This document shows, piece by piece, positions 11,211 through 22,860 of a stretch of 64,000 nt of DNA (position 1 is its first letter; the number at the start of each line of letters is the position of its first letter). The notes below the pieces were generated by a model. It did no database searches. It was given only the letters and a program-made list of their open reading frames with translations, and had not been told where the DNA came from. Made by a program: the position numbers and the translations under genes. This stretch comes from Takakia lepidozioides (Eukaryota > Streptophyta > Takakiopsida > Takakiales > Takakiaceae). The stretch spans positions 69,919,053 to 69,983,052 of the forward strand of contig CM060732.1 of NCBI GenBank assembly GCA_030704615.1, written 5' to 3'.

Positions 11211-14200
11211 ATGACCACAGCTTCCAAAAGAGGACCAAGAGCGGGAGTCCACAATGCCTCTTCTGGCACTTCTGGGCATGTGAGGATGCTCAGTGAGGCA
11301 GGCCAACTGAAAGAGGCTCTACAGACTTTAAACCAAGGAGGCATTTCAGCAGATGCAGATACATATGTCTGTCTCTTGCATAACTGCATCAAGATGAAAT
11401 GCCTGGAAGCTGGAAAGCAGGTGCATGCTCACATTATCCAGAGTGGATTCAAGCCAAACGTTTTTCTACACAACACCCTTGTCAACATGTATGTTAAGTG
11501 TGGGAGCATCGTCGATGCTCACCAAGTGTTCAACAGAATGCCTCAACAAGGTTTGATCACATGGAATATAATGATGGCAGGATTTACCAAGCATGGGTAT
11601 GGTAGGGAATTTTTCAGATTTTGGCCTAATTGTTCGGAAACTATGGGATCAAGCCTCTTCTCATGTTGTTTGTAATAAGCTTTGGAGACCTATGAGCAAA
11701 TGATGCGGGAAGGGGTGAAGCCCAACCACATCACGTTTGTTTGCGTTTGCAATTCGTGTGCGAGCATGGCAGCCCTGGAAAAGGGCAAAGAGGTCCATGG
11801 TGACATCATCAAAGCTGGAATTGTACCAGATGTCATTCTGAACAGTACCCTTGTGGACATGTATGCGAAATGTGGGTGCATCGAGGATGCAAAGGGAGTA
11901 TTCAACAATATGGCTAAACAAAATGTGGTGTCATGGAATGCGATGATCACAGGATATGCACAGCAGGGGCGTGGGATGGAGGCTTTGGAGACCTATGAGC
12001 AAATGATGCGGGAAGGGATAAAGCCCAACAACATCACGTTTGTTTGTGTCTGTAATGCATGTGCAAGCCTGGTAGCTGCAGAAAAGGGCAAAGAGGTCCA
12101 TGGTGACATCTTCAAAGCTGGAATTGTACCAGATGTTGTTCTGAACACTGCTCTGATGAACATGTATGCCAAATGTGGGAGCATTGAGGATGCAAAGGGA
12201 GTGTTCGACAATATGGCTGAACGAGATGTGGTGTCGTGGAACGCGATGATTGCAGGATATGCACAGCAGGGGTGCGGGATGGAGGCTTTGGAGACCTATG
12301 AGCAAATGACGCTGGAAGGGGTGAGGCCAAAACACATCACGTTGATTTGCATTTGCAATGCGTGTGCGAGTCTGACAGCCCCAGAAAAGTGCAAAGAGGT
12401 CCATGGTGACATTCTCAAAGCTGGAATTGTACCAGATGTCATTCTGAGCAATACCCTTGTGGACATGTATGCCAAATGTGGGAGCATCGAGGATGCAAAG
12501 GGAGTGTTCGACAATATGGCTAAACGAGATGTGGTGTCGTGGAACACGATGATCACAGGATATGCACAGCAGGGGAGTGGGATGGAGGCTTTGCAGACCT
12601 ATCAGAAAATGAAGCAGGAAGGGGTGAAGGCCAACCACATCACATGTTTGCGTTTGCATGTGCGAGCCTCGCAGCCACCGAAAAGGGCAAAGAGGTCTAT
12701 GGTGACATCGTCAAAGCTGGAATTGTACCAGATGTTGTTCTGAACACTGCTCTGTTGAACATGTATGCCAAATGTGGGAGCATTGAGGATGCAAAGGGAG
12801 TGTTTGACAACATGGCTGAACGAGATGTGGTGTCCTGGAACACGATGATTGCAGGATATGCACAGCAGGGGCCTGGGATGGAGGCTTTGGAGACATATGA
12901 TCACATGATGCTGGAAGGGGTGAAGCCCGACCTTATCACGTATGTATGCGTTTGCAATGCGTGTGCGAGCTTGGCAGCCCTGGAAAAGGGCAAAGAGGTT
13001 CATGGTGACATCGTCAAAGCTGGTATTGTACCAGATCTCGTTCTGAGCAATACCCTTGGGGACATGTAATGTGGGTGCATCGAGGATGCAAAGGGAGTGT
13101 TCGACAATATGGCTGAACGAAATGTGGTGTCGTGGAACACGATGATCGCAGGATATGCACAGCAGGGGCATGGGATGGAAGCTCTGGAGACCTATGAACA
13201 AATGATGAGGGAAGGGGTGAAGGCCAACCACATCACGTTTGTTTGCATTTGCAATGCGTGTGCAAGCCTGGCAGCCGCAGAAAAGGGAAAGGAGGTTCAT
13301 GGTGACATCATCAAAGCTGGAATTGTACCAGATATTGTTCTGAACACTGCTCTGATGAACATTTATGCCAAATGTGGGAGCATTGAGGATGCAAAGGGAG
13401 TGTTCGACAATATGGCTGAACAAGATGTGGTGTCCTGGAACGCAATGATCGCAGGATATGCCCAACATGGTTGACATAGGGAGGCCCTGCAATTATTTGA
13501 AGGAATGCAAAAGGAAGGCTTGAAGCCGGACAGTATCGCCTTTATATGTGCTCTCTCTGCATGCAGCCACGTGGGCCTACTGGATGAAGGAAGACGCTAC
13601 TTTGATTCCCTAAGTCAAGATCATGGTGTCACTCCAACAGTAAAGCACTTTGGCTGCATGTGGATCTTCTTGGGCGTGCAGGGCAATTGGACGAGGCAGA
13701 GGACCTCATTGACAAAATGCTAATAAAACCAGATGTTGTGGTGTGGAAGGCCTTGCTGGGTGCCTGCAGAATCCATGGCAATGTGGAGATGGCTGAATGT
13801 ACGCAACGTCTATTCTCAAGTGGGCTGAACAGGATGCCGCGACGTATGTGTTGCTATCGAACATCTATGCCGCAGCTGGCACATGGGACGATAGTGCAAA
13901 GGTGAGAAAAATGATGAAGGTCAGAGGGGTTAGAAAGGATCCAGGTCGCTGCTGCATTGAGGTTGGCAACAGGGTGCACACCTTTGTTGTAGATGACAAC
14001 TTGCATCCCAAAATCAAGGAAATCCATGCTGAGCTGAGAAGATTGTCTGGGCAGATGAAGGAGGCAGGATATGTGCCTTACACACATTTTGTATTGCATG
14101 ATGTGGAGAAGGAGCAAAAAGAATTTTCTCTTTGCCACCACAGTGAGAAGCTGGCCATTGGTTTTGGGCTGATCAGCACGGCCCCTAGGATGCCTCTCCG

Positions 14201-14348
14201 TCTCATCAAGAATCTTCGGGTGTGTGGTGACTGCCACACCTCCACCAAGTTCATCTCAAAGATTGTTGGCCGAGCAATTGTTGTACGGGACGCTAACCGC
14301 TTTCACCACCTTGCAGATGGTGGTTGTTCTTGTGGGGATTACTGGTGA
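11211..14348 (+). pseudogene. PPR-DYW RNA-editing factor, pseudogene
   Basis: PLS-class pentatricopeptide repeats are followed by E/E+ and a full DYW deaminase-like domain. The DYW part (about 13,930-14,348) shows the PG box (RKDPGRCCIEV), HSE of the deaminase signature (CHHSEKLA), CGDCH and the terminal CSCGDYW. Intact proteins of this family bind organellar transcripts and deaminate C to U. The reading frame is broken repeatedly: TAA about 11,672, frameshift about 12,650, TAA at 13,067-13,069 from a 6-base deletion, TGA about 13,472, a frameshift about 13,655 (a G missing before the DLLGRAG motif), and another about 13,800. The start at 11,211 is the first Met after the OSB-like segment, but the frame is open upstream to about 11,058. 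A DYW end this well preserved with so many upstream breaks suggests recent decay. Confidence 0.85.
11681..13480 (+). repeat. Near-identical 303-bp PPR triplet repeats (about 6 units)
   Basis: The marker GCTGGAATTGTACCAGAT, with small variants, begins at about 11,814, 12,117, 12,420, 12,716, 13,019 and 13,316. Spacings are 303, 303, 296, 303 and 297. Each 101-codon unit is a P-L-S set containing MYAKCGSIEDAKGVF. High identity points to recent unequal exchange or gene conversion; the shorter spacings mark the frame-breaking deletions. Confidence 0.9.
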
Positions 14349-14985
14349 AACGATGTTTTCCTGGAAAGGTTTCTGTAACTTGTGTCGACGATGTCCAAGC
14401 CTGGAACGAAATCATAACCTCAAATGGGTTCAAACTTCAAACGTGCCAATCAAATGCTTAACATCTTTAAGCTAGTAATTCTTTGTTGGTGTAAGAAAAC
14501 TGTGTGTTTGTGTGAGAGGGCATCAATTGTTCGTTAGGCTTAGAGAACTGTCGAGAAAGGAACGAAGGAATTGACTCACTGGGGATGTTTGTATCCATGT
14601 TGGAAAATTTGACAATGCACAAGTCAAGCATCTGACTGAGGAGCAAGATTAGATTATCTATCTAGAGATTCTTTACAATCTGTGAAGATGAATGCCAATT
14701 CAAGTGAAGTACCCACTCACCTCACGAGATCAATCTTGAAAAGAAGTCATAATTTTGAGAATCTAGGCTCTCAAATGTTACACTTGAGACATTCAGAGAA
14801 TCTCACAACGCCAGTTGAGCTCATAAGATTTGCGACCTCGTTCGGCCCCGATTTGCAGGGTTACTTACCCAGGCTTCTCTTGCATAATTTGGGATAAGGT
14901 GTCGAAGTAGCCACGTGGGCTGATCTCGCACGTGTGGGAAGGTCAATGCCGTCACTTTGGCTTGTCGCGACGTCGCGACTCGCAA
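14349..14985. other. Intergenic, no gene recognised
   Basis: This is the 3' flank of the PPR pseudogene and 5' flank of the heat-shock gene. Short open frames lack protein-family sense. Confidence 0.5.
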
Positions 14986-14990
14986 GCGTG

Positions 14991-15137
14991 GTTCTAGAGA
15001 GGGCCGAGTCTCATCAGAGCTCCCTGTCTGGGCAGGGAAGGTCTAGAAGCTCCATGGCACATTCTAGAGAGGGCGAGAGAGTTCTCACAGACAGCAACGG
15101 CATGGGTGATGCGTATCCTTTGGAGTTCCATAAATAC
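14991..15137 (+). promoter_or_regulatory. Putative heat-shock promoter: HSE-like motifs and TATA-like box
   Basis: Imperfect heat-shock elements (nGAAnnTTCn family) are seen as GTTCTAGAGA (14,991), GTCTAGAAGCTCC (15,041) and ATTCTAGAGA (15,061). CATAAATAC at about 15,129 could serve as TATA box. The position, 500-650 bases upstream of the sHSP start, requires a long leader. The HSEs are imperfect, so heat induction is inferred from gene family plus motif. Confidence 0.45.
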
Positions 15138-15642
15138 TCGCTCGTTCGCCGACCTTGGCAAGTGTTTTAACTGACTTTTCTTCCACTTATCGTACCTGAA
15201 GTTCTTCGTCTCTGCCCAGTCAGGGGATAGGGTGGAGATTTCGAGTCTCTCTGCCCTGCTTTGGTGTGAAATATCGCCGGTGTAGCTGGGTTCTGAGCTT
15301 GCACTTGTCCTTCAGCTCGACAGAGGTTTTTGGGTAAGTATCCAGGTTCCCAGTTGGCGTTGTGAGTCGAAACGCTGTTAGTCTCTCAGTTGGAGGACAT
15401 CTTCACCCATTTTTCTCCTATCGTTGTTTTCTTCGTGGTTTGTATTCGGTTGCGTTTCCGACTTAGTCATGGAAAGTTTGAGTTGTGTGAAGGATGTTGC
15501 TTCTTTCTCCGAGTCCCAAGTATTTCAGCTGTCGAGTCAGCTATTTATCTGTCTTTCTGACATTCGCCTTACCCACATGGTCTGTTGTGATGACTTTCTC
15601 ATATTGCTTCGCAATTTTGCAGTTTAAAAGTCAAGATTTGTC

Positions 15643-16991
15643 ATGGCCGCTTGTGCGCTGTCGACCATCGCAACTCCGGTTACGATACTTGGAGTTACAT
15701 CTGTGATGCCCGCTCGCGCTGCTTCAGCAAAGCTCGCGTGCTTGAAAGCCTCGTTCTTTGGAATGAAAGAGGGGTTTGCTTACAAGGGAAAGTATGTTAA
15801 CGACATCCGTCTCCAGCCAGGCGTCCGCCCAATGGCTACCTCTGCTGCACGGGAGGGCAACGGTTCAGGAGACTCAAGCTCCAGCATTAACGTCCAGAAT
15901 ACCACTCCCGAGGGAGGTGTCGCTAATCGCCCAAGAGGGAGAGGAAGAGGCAGAACCGACCTCGCCACACCATTGGGGGGACTTCTTGGTAAGATATTAT
16001 GTTGAGAACTATCTGAATCATCAGTTTTTCTAGTTCGTCTTTTTGCGGCGGTTTGCTTCTTGAACTTGCGCACATTGCTTTTAAAGAGTACCAAATTATC
16101 AGAAACCCAGTTAGTCCTTACTGAGGTCACAGAATATTTCAAGATAAAGTTGGAGTTCTGCTCCAGAGATTTGGAGGCAGTTGCTGCTCTTCTAGACGCA
16201 CCGTTTCTAGCGAACAGAAGACTGAGTCCTGCCAGGTCCTCCACGAGATGTTATTCGCCATGGAGTTGACTGTTCCACGTTGTTATGGCTGCAGATTTGT
16301 GGGATCCCTTCCTTTCCTCGAGGAGTCTGTTGCAGATGATGGACACAGTTGACCGCTACTTTGATGATCCTTTCTATTCCACTCCATCACGTGCCACCCA
16401 AAACACCACCACCTCAACGGCTCGCACCCCTTGGGACGTCATGGAGGACGCGGAAGGGTTTAAGCTCCGGGTGGACATGCCAGGGCTCAGCAAGGAGGAG
16501 GTAGGCATTCAATGGTAGAATGTATTACGCATTACAGCTGGAGCTGGAGAAGTTAGGAATGTGACTATGGTTCAGATGCCTGAATGGGTGATGAAGGTAC
16601 TTTTGGGTTTGGGAAGTTTTTTTTCACATCTGGTCAATAATGTATGTCCCTGTGGATTGTTGACGCACACATTCCTTTTGTGTTTGTTGCAGTTGTGTCA
16701 GTTCCTCCCATCATTAATACAATCAAATTTGTATCTGAAATGATTCAGGTGAACGTGACAGTTGAAGATGGGACTTTAGTCATCAAGGGTGAGCACAAAG
16801 CAGAAGAGAATGATGGTGAGGACAAATGGGTTTCCAGAAGCTATGGATCTTACAGCACGCGGGTGCTTCTCCCCGACTATGTACAAGTTGATAAGATCAA
16901 AGCAAAACTTAGTAATGGAGTACTGAATGTGGTGGTGCCAAAGGTGAAGACGGAGAAGAAGAAAGCAGTCATCGATGTGCAAGTAGGCTGA
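15643..16991 (+). CDS. Plastid-type small heat-shock protein (HSP20 family, HSP21-like)
   Basis: Three exons (15,643-15,988; 16,295-16,500; 16,749-16,991) join with GT-AG introns and matching phases into 264 codons. Residues 1 to about 60 are Ala/Ser-rich and basic, like an organellar transit peptide. Next comes an amphipathic, Met-containing segment (DLWDPFLSS, LLQMMDTVDRYFDD) typical of plastid sHSPs. The alpha-crystallin domain runs from TPWDVMEDAEGF to the consensus GVLNVVVPK. The protein would form ATP-independent chaperone oligomers that hold unfolding proteins during heat stress. The start is the first Met before the transit-like region. No frame breaks are seen, so the gene looks functional. 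A mitochondrial sHSP is the main alternative. Confidence 0.9.
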
Positions 16992-17350
16992 GAAAGCTGC
17001 ATGCACTGTGTGGCCTACCTACACAGCTGTGATTCAGCTGATAAACCCTGTCTCATGGTCTCTGTACAGGCGAACCTGAATTGTATCCGACAGTTTCATT
17101 AGTAGTTTCAAAGGGAATCAAGAACATTGATGTCTTAGGTTATGGGTGAGCATTCGGTGAGCTCGATGTAGTGGGTTCTGCCATTCTGGGCCATTGCCAC
17201 GGCAAGGTCTCTGCAAAAATATTTACCTTGGACTGCAGCTTTGAACTTTTTGGCAATATGAGAAGCACCTAAGAGGTTTTTGAGAGCATTGCTGCTTCTT
17301 CACGTGAAAGGGTGTGCTTTTGGCTGGATATTAGCCTTAAGTTAGACTCA
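16992..17350. other. 3' flank of the sHSP gene, no gene recognised
   Basis: This is presumably 3' UTR followed by spacer. No convincing open frame or repeat was seen. Confidence 0.45.
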
Positions 17351-17352
17351 TT

Positions 17353-18890
17353 CCTAGTCAATATATGAAGGAAGGCAGTTTGTTTGTTTGTTTGTTTGTT
17401 TGTTAGCGTCGTTGAGATCTTCCAAACCGCGGGGCCATAGCCCTGGTGCTTGGTGCTGTTGAAAAGCCCTTGATGAGGAGTGACGCACCGGCTTGGTCTC
17501 ATGATTTTTGAACCCGCAGTGTGGGAGACATGGAATTTCAAGTACTTTTGGTCCCTGGAAATTCGGGAAAAATAGCAAAGTGGGCTTTCCTGGAGCATTG
17601 ATTGGTCCTTCATGTGGGAAATTTGGAATTTCAAGTACTTTTAGTTGTTGGAGATTCGCAAAAAATAGCAAAGTGAATATATCAATATACAAAGCCTCGA
17701 CATGGAAGATAGTAAAAAAAACAAAGTAAGCTTTGTTGGAACAATGATGCCCAGATCTTCCAACGGATGCATAGGGTATTTGCACTTAAATGACATTGGA
17801 CACTAGAGGGCCTTTACTTAGGAGAAGCATTTGGATACATAGGAGATTGCGTTGGGCTTAGATTTCAATTCTTTACACATGGGCCTCGACAAAGGAGACG
17901 CACTTGGACTTAGATGACACTGGACACGTGGGCCAACGGTACATGCTACCCTAGTCAATATACGAAGCAAAACGTTTGTTTGTTTGTTTGTTTGGTTTTT
18001 GGTTTTGTTTTGTTTTGCTTTGTCACTTTGAGATGTTCCAAACCGCGAGGCCCCGCCGCGGTGCATGGAACCATTGAAAGCCCTAGATGAGGAGGGTACA
18101 CGGCTTGATCTCATAATTTTTGGACCTGCGGTGTGGGAGATGTGGAATTTCAAGTACTTTTGGTCGTTGAAAATTCATGAAAAATAGCAAGATCTTGCAG
18201 CGTATCGTTGTAGTTGTAATGGGCCTTCAAAGGTGGGACAAGGGAAAGGTCTCTGGTTCAAATCTGGTCGTAGGCTTTGTGGAAAAAAAATGATGAGATA
18301 TGGCTGAAACGAAATTTCAAGTACTTTTGGTCGTTGGACAATGATTGGAGCCTCTACAAGAGAGATATCAAGAGAAAGGTCTCCGGTTCAAATCTGGTCT
18401 TAGGCTTTGTGGAAAAAACATGATGAGATATGGCTAAAACAAATTTCACGTACTTTTGGTCGCTGGACAATGATTGGGGCCTCGACAAGAGAGATATCAA
18501 AGGAAAGGTCTTCGGTTCAAATCTGGTCGTGGGAAAAAAATGATTAGATATGGCTTGCTTCATATATTGATGCACTTGGACTTAGATGATATTGGACATT
18601 TGGGCCAACGACACAGGCTACCCTAGTCAATATATGAAGCGAGATAGTTAGTTTATTCTGTTTTGTTTTGTAGCGTTGAGATATCCTGAACTGCAGGCCA
18701 GCCTTGGTGCTTCGTACCGTTGGAAAGCCCTCGATGAGGAGGGGTGCACCGGTTTGGTCTCATGATTTTTGGACCTGCGGTGTGGGAGATGTCAAATTTC
18801 AAGTACTTTTGGTCGTTGGAAATTCGTGAAAAATAGCAAAGTGGGCTTTCTTGGGACAATGATTGGAGCCTCGACAGGAGATATATCAAT
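17353..18890 (+). repeat. Dispersed repeat family of about 240 bp, three copies
   Basis: Copies at about 17,353-17,600, 17,950-18,190 and 18,620-18,880 share CTAGTCAATATA, a GTTT/TTTTG-rich tract, GAAAGCCC, GTGTGGGAGA and ATTTCAAGTACTTTTGGTC. A partial copy lies near 17,620-17,670. The function is unknown; it could be a non-autonomous element or satellite-like spacer. The tracts at 17,378 and 17,971 are simple (GTTT)n. Confidence 0.7.
18249..18556 (+). repeat. 129-bp tandem repeat, 2.4 units
   Basis: Units begin at 18,249, 18,378 and 18,507 with GGTCT(C/T)(T/C)GGTTCAAATCTGG. The repeated GGTTCAAATC resembles a Pol III B box, so a SINE-derived origin is possible. The third unit is cut short. 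Confidence 0.75.
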
Positions 18891-19598
18891 AATGATTGGT
18901 TATAATACTACTCAATAAATTGATGGAAGAAAATAAATTGGGTCTTGCACACATAGGAGACGTACTTGGATGCTTAGGAGATTGCACTTGGGCTTATATG
19001 ACATTGGACACTTGGGCCTCTACATGGGGGAATGCCTCCGCGTGAGCCTGGCCATGTGAGCACGTGAGCGCAGCCGGGCTCACGCCACGTCGGTTCTCGC
19101 CAGCATAGTTCAACGCCACGTCATTCTCGTAGGCACGGACCTATAACCGCGGACAGAACAGCGTGAAGGGGCCCTATAGCCACGGACTTGAGCATTCGGC
19201 ACATAGGGAACCATATTTGGGCGATGAGAACGAATGAATGTTATTGAATAATTGTGTTTGAGACCGAATATAGAAGAATGGTTGTGGATGAATTAATGAG
19301 GGTGAAGAAGAATCAATGTGGATGACACGCTCAAAATATGGATGAACATGGATGAAATCTTACGGATGAATGATAATGGCTGAATATTAGACGACAAATT
19401 AAGGATAAGAAGAAGTGTGCAACTTTCTTTCACCATGGGTTCATAAATAGAAGAATATAATACCCAACCCTTCTTCCAATAGCAGCCGAACCTCTCTGCC
19501 TTCCGTCCACACCAAAGCCGAGATCTCACCGGGCGAGTGCACTGAAAAGACATTACAGATTATAGATTTTATTTTTATTTTTGTTTTTTTTCCCTCTG
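18891..19598. other. No gene recognised
   Basis: The sequence is low-complexity and AT-rich with scattered CACGCCACGTC copies near 19,080 and 19,125. The same short word recurs at 20,110-20,190. No coding sense was found. Confidence 0.45.
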
Positions 19599-19599
19599 G

Positions 19600-20050
19600 C
19601 TGGTTGGAAAAATAGTGTGCGGCGCCGTACACCCTTTCTGCCCATTAGAAAAACACCGAATTTGGGACCCGAAAACAGTGTGTGCCGCACACTATTTTGG
19701 GGTCCAACCCAAAAAAAAAAAAAAAAAAAAAAAAAACTGGTTGATTGGAAAAACAGTGTGCGGCACCGCACACCCTTTCTGCCCACTGAAAAACACCGAA
19801 TTCGGCACCCCATCAAGCTCATGGAGGGGTCTCGAATTCGGTCTTTTTCAATGGGCAGAAAGGGTGTGCCTTTTGGATGGGACAGAAACGATGTGCTTCG
19901 AAGCACACCATTTCTGCTATGTATGTAATCCATTTCAAGTACCCCCCATGCTTTCAGTTGTTGTCTGAAGAGACCTCAAAAAAAACCTTTTGGATAGGGC
20001 ACAAACGGTGTGCTTCGAAGCACACCATTTTTGCTATATTTTCAATCCTT
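19600..20050. repeat. Foldback cluster (two hairpins and EcoRI/BstBI-like palindromes)
   Basis: Arms AAATAGTGTGCGGC (about 19,611) and GCCGCACACTATTTT (about 19,684) form one hairpin. A second has arms of about 38 bases (19,767-19,806 and 19,838-19,877), reading CACACCCTTTCTGCCCA and its complement, with a loop of about 30 bases. GTGCTTCGAAGCAC palindromes follow at about 19,893 and 20,010. A run of about 27 A lies at 19,709-19,736. It may be nested MITEs or an inverted-repeat transcript source. Confidence 0.7.
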
Positions 20051-20365
20051 TTCAAGGAGGCGCATCGCGGTGGATTCTTGCTTAAGAAGTCGGCATGACC
20101 GTACGCTCACGCCACATCAGCTGGTATGAGCGTAGGCTCACGCCACGTCAGCATTGTACGTTCACACGTGACGCTCACGCCGTTGCGTCGTTGCTCTACA
20201 TGGGAGATGCACTTGGATACATGAATAGAAGATTACACTTGGGCTTAGATTACACTTGGGCTTAGATTGGCATTGATATAGGAGACACACTGGGATAAAT
20301 AGAAAAACACAGGAAAAATGAGGTTGGCAAAATTGTACTTGTATATAATGACTCAGAGAAGCGTA

Positions 20366-20432
20366 TCGGCTGGGTAGCTCAACTGGTGAGTGCACAGTGT
20401 GACGCCTTGGTGGTTCGAGGTGTCACGGACAT
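20366..20432 (+). other. tRNA-like SINE head or decayed tRNA
   Basis: GGGTAGCTCAACTGG resembles a Pol III A box region and GGTGGTTCGAGG a B box, about 35 bases apart as in tRNAs and SINEs. The D and anticodon stems do not pair well, so it is not called a tRNA. The AT-rich sequence after it could be a SINE body. Confidence 0.4.
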
Positions 20433-20774
20433 AGCCCATAGCAACTTATCAGGAGTAAATACTAGAAGTTACCAAATTACCATGTTATCAAAAGTTACCA
20501 TGATTTATTGTGATTTATCATAAGTTATCATTAGTTATCAAATTACCGGAAGTTTACCAAATTCCTAGTTATCATTCCTGACGTGACGTGGTGATGACAC
20601 GTCGACCGTCACGTCCAACGTGCGTCACGTCATATCGAATCCGGACGTTTCCCATGTAATTTTTTTTACATTTGACTTTTACGATTTACTTCTATCCTTT
20701 CTAATGACATGGCAGCCACGGTGTAAAACAGACGTGGCCAATTATTAATATTTATTAATTCGTTTTAAAAAATG

Positions 20775-21565
20775 TGTCCGCCTATATTGGCGGTCGCATA
20801 AAATTTATTATTTTTTAAATGAAGCGACCGCCAATATGGGCGGTCGCTTCTAATTTAATATTTTGTTAAATTAAGTGACTACCTATATTGGCGGTCGCCG
20901 GTAATTTATTAATTTTTAAATAAAGCAACCGCCCATATTGGCGGTCGCTTGTATTTTATTATATTTTAAAATAATTGACCGCCTATATTGGCGGTCAGTT
21001 GAAGTTTATTATGTTGTAAATGAAGCGAACGCCCAAATTGGGGGTCGCTTGCACTTTATTATATTAATATTATATTTTTTAATATATTTTATAAAAATAC
21101 AGCAACCGCCAATACAGCGACCGGCTGGCGGTTGCTCTTATTTCAAATAATATTAAATTTAAGCAACCGTCAGTTTGGCGGTCCTAAAATTATTTTATTT
21201 TAAAATAAGCGACCACCGGTGTGGCGGTTGCTTTTATTTTCATATGTCGCTTGTTTTTCTATATATTTTTGAAATTATCCGACCGCCAGATGGCGGTCGC
21301 TTGTTCTGTATATATTTGTAAAATTGTACGACCGCCAATACGCTAGTCGCTTGTTTTCTTTTTTAAATTAGGCGACCGCCAATGCGACCGCCAATCTTGC
21401 TTTTGTTTAAAAATAAATTGACCGCTATTTCTTTTTTTATTTCGAAAAATAAAGCGACCGCCAGTGCAACCACCAATCTTGTTTTTTTTAAGCGACCGCC
21501 AATACGGGGATCGTTATTTCTTTTTTAATTTCGAAAAACAAAGCTACCGTCATAATTGACAGTCG
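20775..21565. repeat. Array of about 15 GC-rich palindromes in AT-rich spacers
   Basis: The recurrent unit GCGACCGCC-(N4-8)-GGCGGTCGC occurs about every 50 bases, separated by AT-rich spacers of about 25 bases. Variants often change both arms together, for example GCAACCGCC with GGCGGTTGC (about 21,103-21,138) and TGACCGCC with GGCGGTCA (about 20,975). The paired change suggests hairpins kept by conversion or selection. Spacers are not unique, and the context is a plant genome, so this is not CRISPR. Confidence 0.8.
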
Positions 21566-21739
21566 CGTTCATTTTGTTAATTTTTAAAATGTATTTATCA
21601 GCGCCACCGTGTCGGCGACATGGATGCTTAAGTGGAAGTATTTTATCTGGTACTATTTTTATCAGAATATTCCCCGAACCTGACGGACAAACGGACGTGA
21701 CCCTGATAACCAGGGCCAAATTACTTGGGAAAGTACTCA

Positions 21740-22200
21740 GGGAGCTTCATTTTGATGAAACTTCTCCATCAAAATACCTCTTTTGCTTAAGGAAACTTTT
21801 CCATCAAGAATCCTCAATTGGGGAAGCTTCTTAGGGAACTTTCAAGTAACTAGTATACATAGAAGGTGAGACTAGACACTCCTCAGTCTCACCAACACAA
21901 GTTCAAGCTACTCTTTTTTCCAGTCCTAGTACTCTACTCCAGTTTCCAGTATCTGGTACTTCAGTCTAGTTTTCAACATTCCAGTATTCAAGTCGAGTTC
22001 TAGTATCTTGTACTCTTGTCCATTGTTGTAAAGATCATCTTGATTAATGTTTATCCATCATGCATTCGGCCACGCCGACCTTGACTTCTTGTCTAGTCTT
22101 GTATATCTAGTCTGATCTCTTGTTTATGTTCAGTCATGTTCTCGTCCTTGACAATTTGGCGAGACTAAAGTTTGTTTCGTAGTTAGTTAAGATAAAAAAC
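21740..22200 (+). repeat. Possible 5' LTR/leader of a decayed gypsy element
   Basis: This is a non-coding stretch rich in CCAGT(A/C)CT and TCTAGT words, ending near TTTGGCGAGACTAAAG, which could be a primer-binding-site region. It lies directly before a gag-like reading frame at 22,213. No matching 3' LTR was found in the window, so the call is tentative. Confidence 0.35.
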
Positions 22201-22212
22201 ACATTTGCAGAA

Positions 22213-22860
22213 ATGGTTGCCACCTGGCAGAGTCTTCAGCTCCAGATGCAAGAACTTTATGCCTCTACCGCCCAATTACAAACTGATCAGTCTCAAGATC
22301 TTAGCAACGCTCTCCACAATTTGCAACAACAAATTTTAGAGTTAAAGAAGTCGAACAATGGATCTTCAATCATACGAGTCTTACTGCAACAGCTCCTACT
22401 GCAACGGTTCATCTTCAACAGATCACGAGGGAACCAAATATCAGCGTGCCCGAGAAATTTGATGGGACGAGATCAAGATTTCGTGGTTTTTGTTCAACAA
22501 GTACGATTGTTTCTATGACTACATCCACAACGCTATCCCGATTAAGGTATTCAAGTGGGATCAAACATTGTCTTATCTTGGTTGCACCGCTATTAGAATT
22601 ACTATACATTTTGAAGCGTTCATGTCCGAGTTCATTGCAACGTTTGGAGAGAATAATAAAGAAAGAGAGTTGCAGAGACAAAGATGCGAAATCTTTGACA
22701 AAGAGCACGTCCTGCTTCCGTTTATGTTGCCGAATTTCGACAACTTGCGTGCGACCTCGACTGGAATGAGAAGAGCCTCATTAATCAGTTTTGATGTGGG
22801 CTAAAAGATGATGTAAAAGATTTGTTGCTGACAACGATACACGCTAAGGAGGGAGGAGCA
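22213..22860 (+). pseudogene. Gypsy-type gag relic
   Basis: A Met-start frame at 22,213 encodes a coiled-coil-like Gln/Leu-rich N-terminus. In shifted frames it continues into VPEKFDGTRSRFRGF, VQQVRLFL, FMSEFIATFGENNKE and LKDDVKDLLL, in the order seen in Ty3/gypsy Gag capsid regions. At least three frameshifts are needed to follow it. No reverse transcriptase follows, so only a fragment remains. Confidence 0.7.

Noticed and set aside
11931-13492. Long minus-strand open frames across the PPR repeats (242 and 296 codons)
   Set aside because: They are antisense shadows of the 303-bp repeats, with the same His/Pro/Leu pattern in every unit.
20366-20432. Functional tRNA gene
   Set aside because: A- and B-box-like words are present but the D and anticodon arms do not fold and no anticodon can be assigned.
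20775-21565. CRISPR-like regular array
   Set aside because: Units are palindromes with degenerate, AT-rich spacers that resemble each other, no cas genes are present and the genome is a plant.
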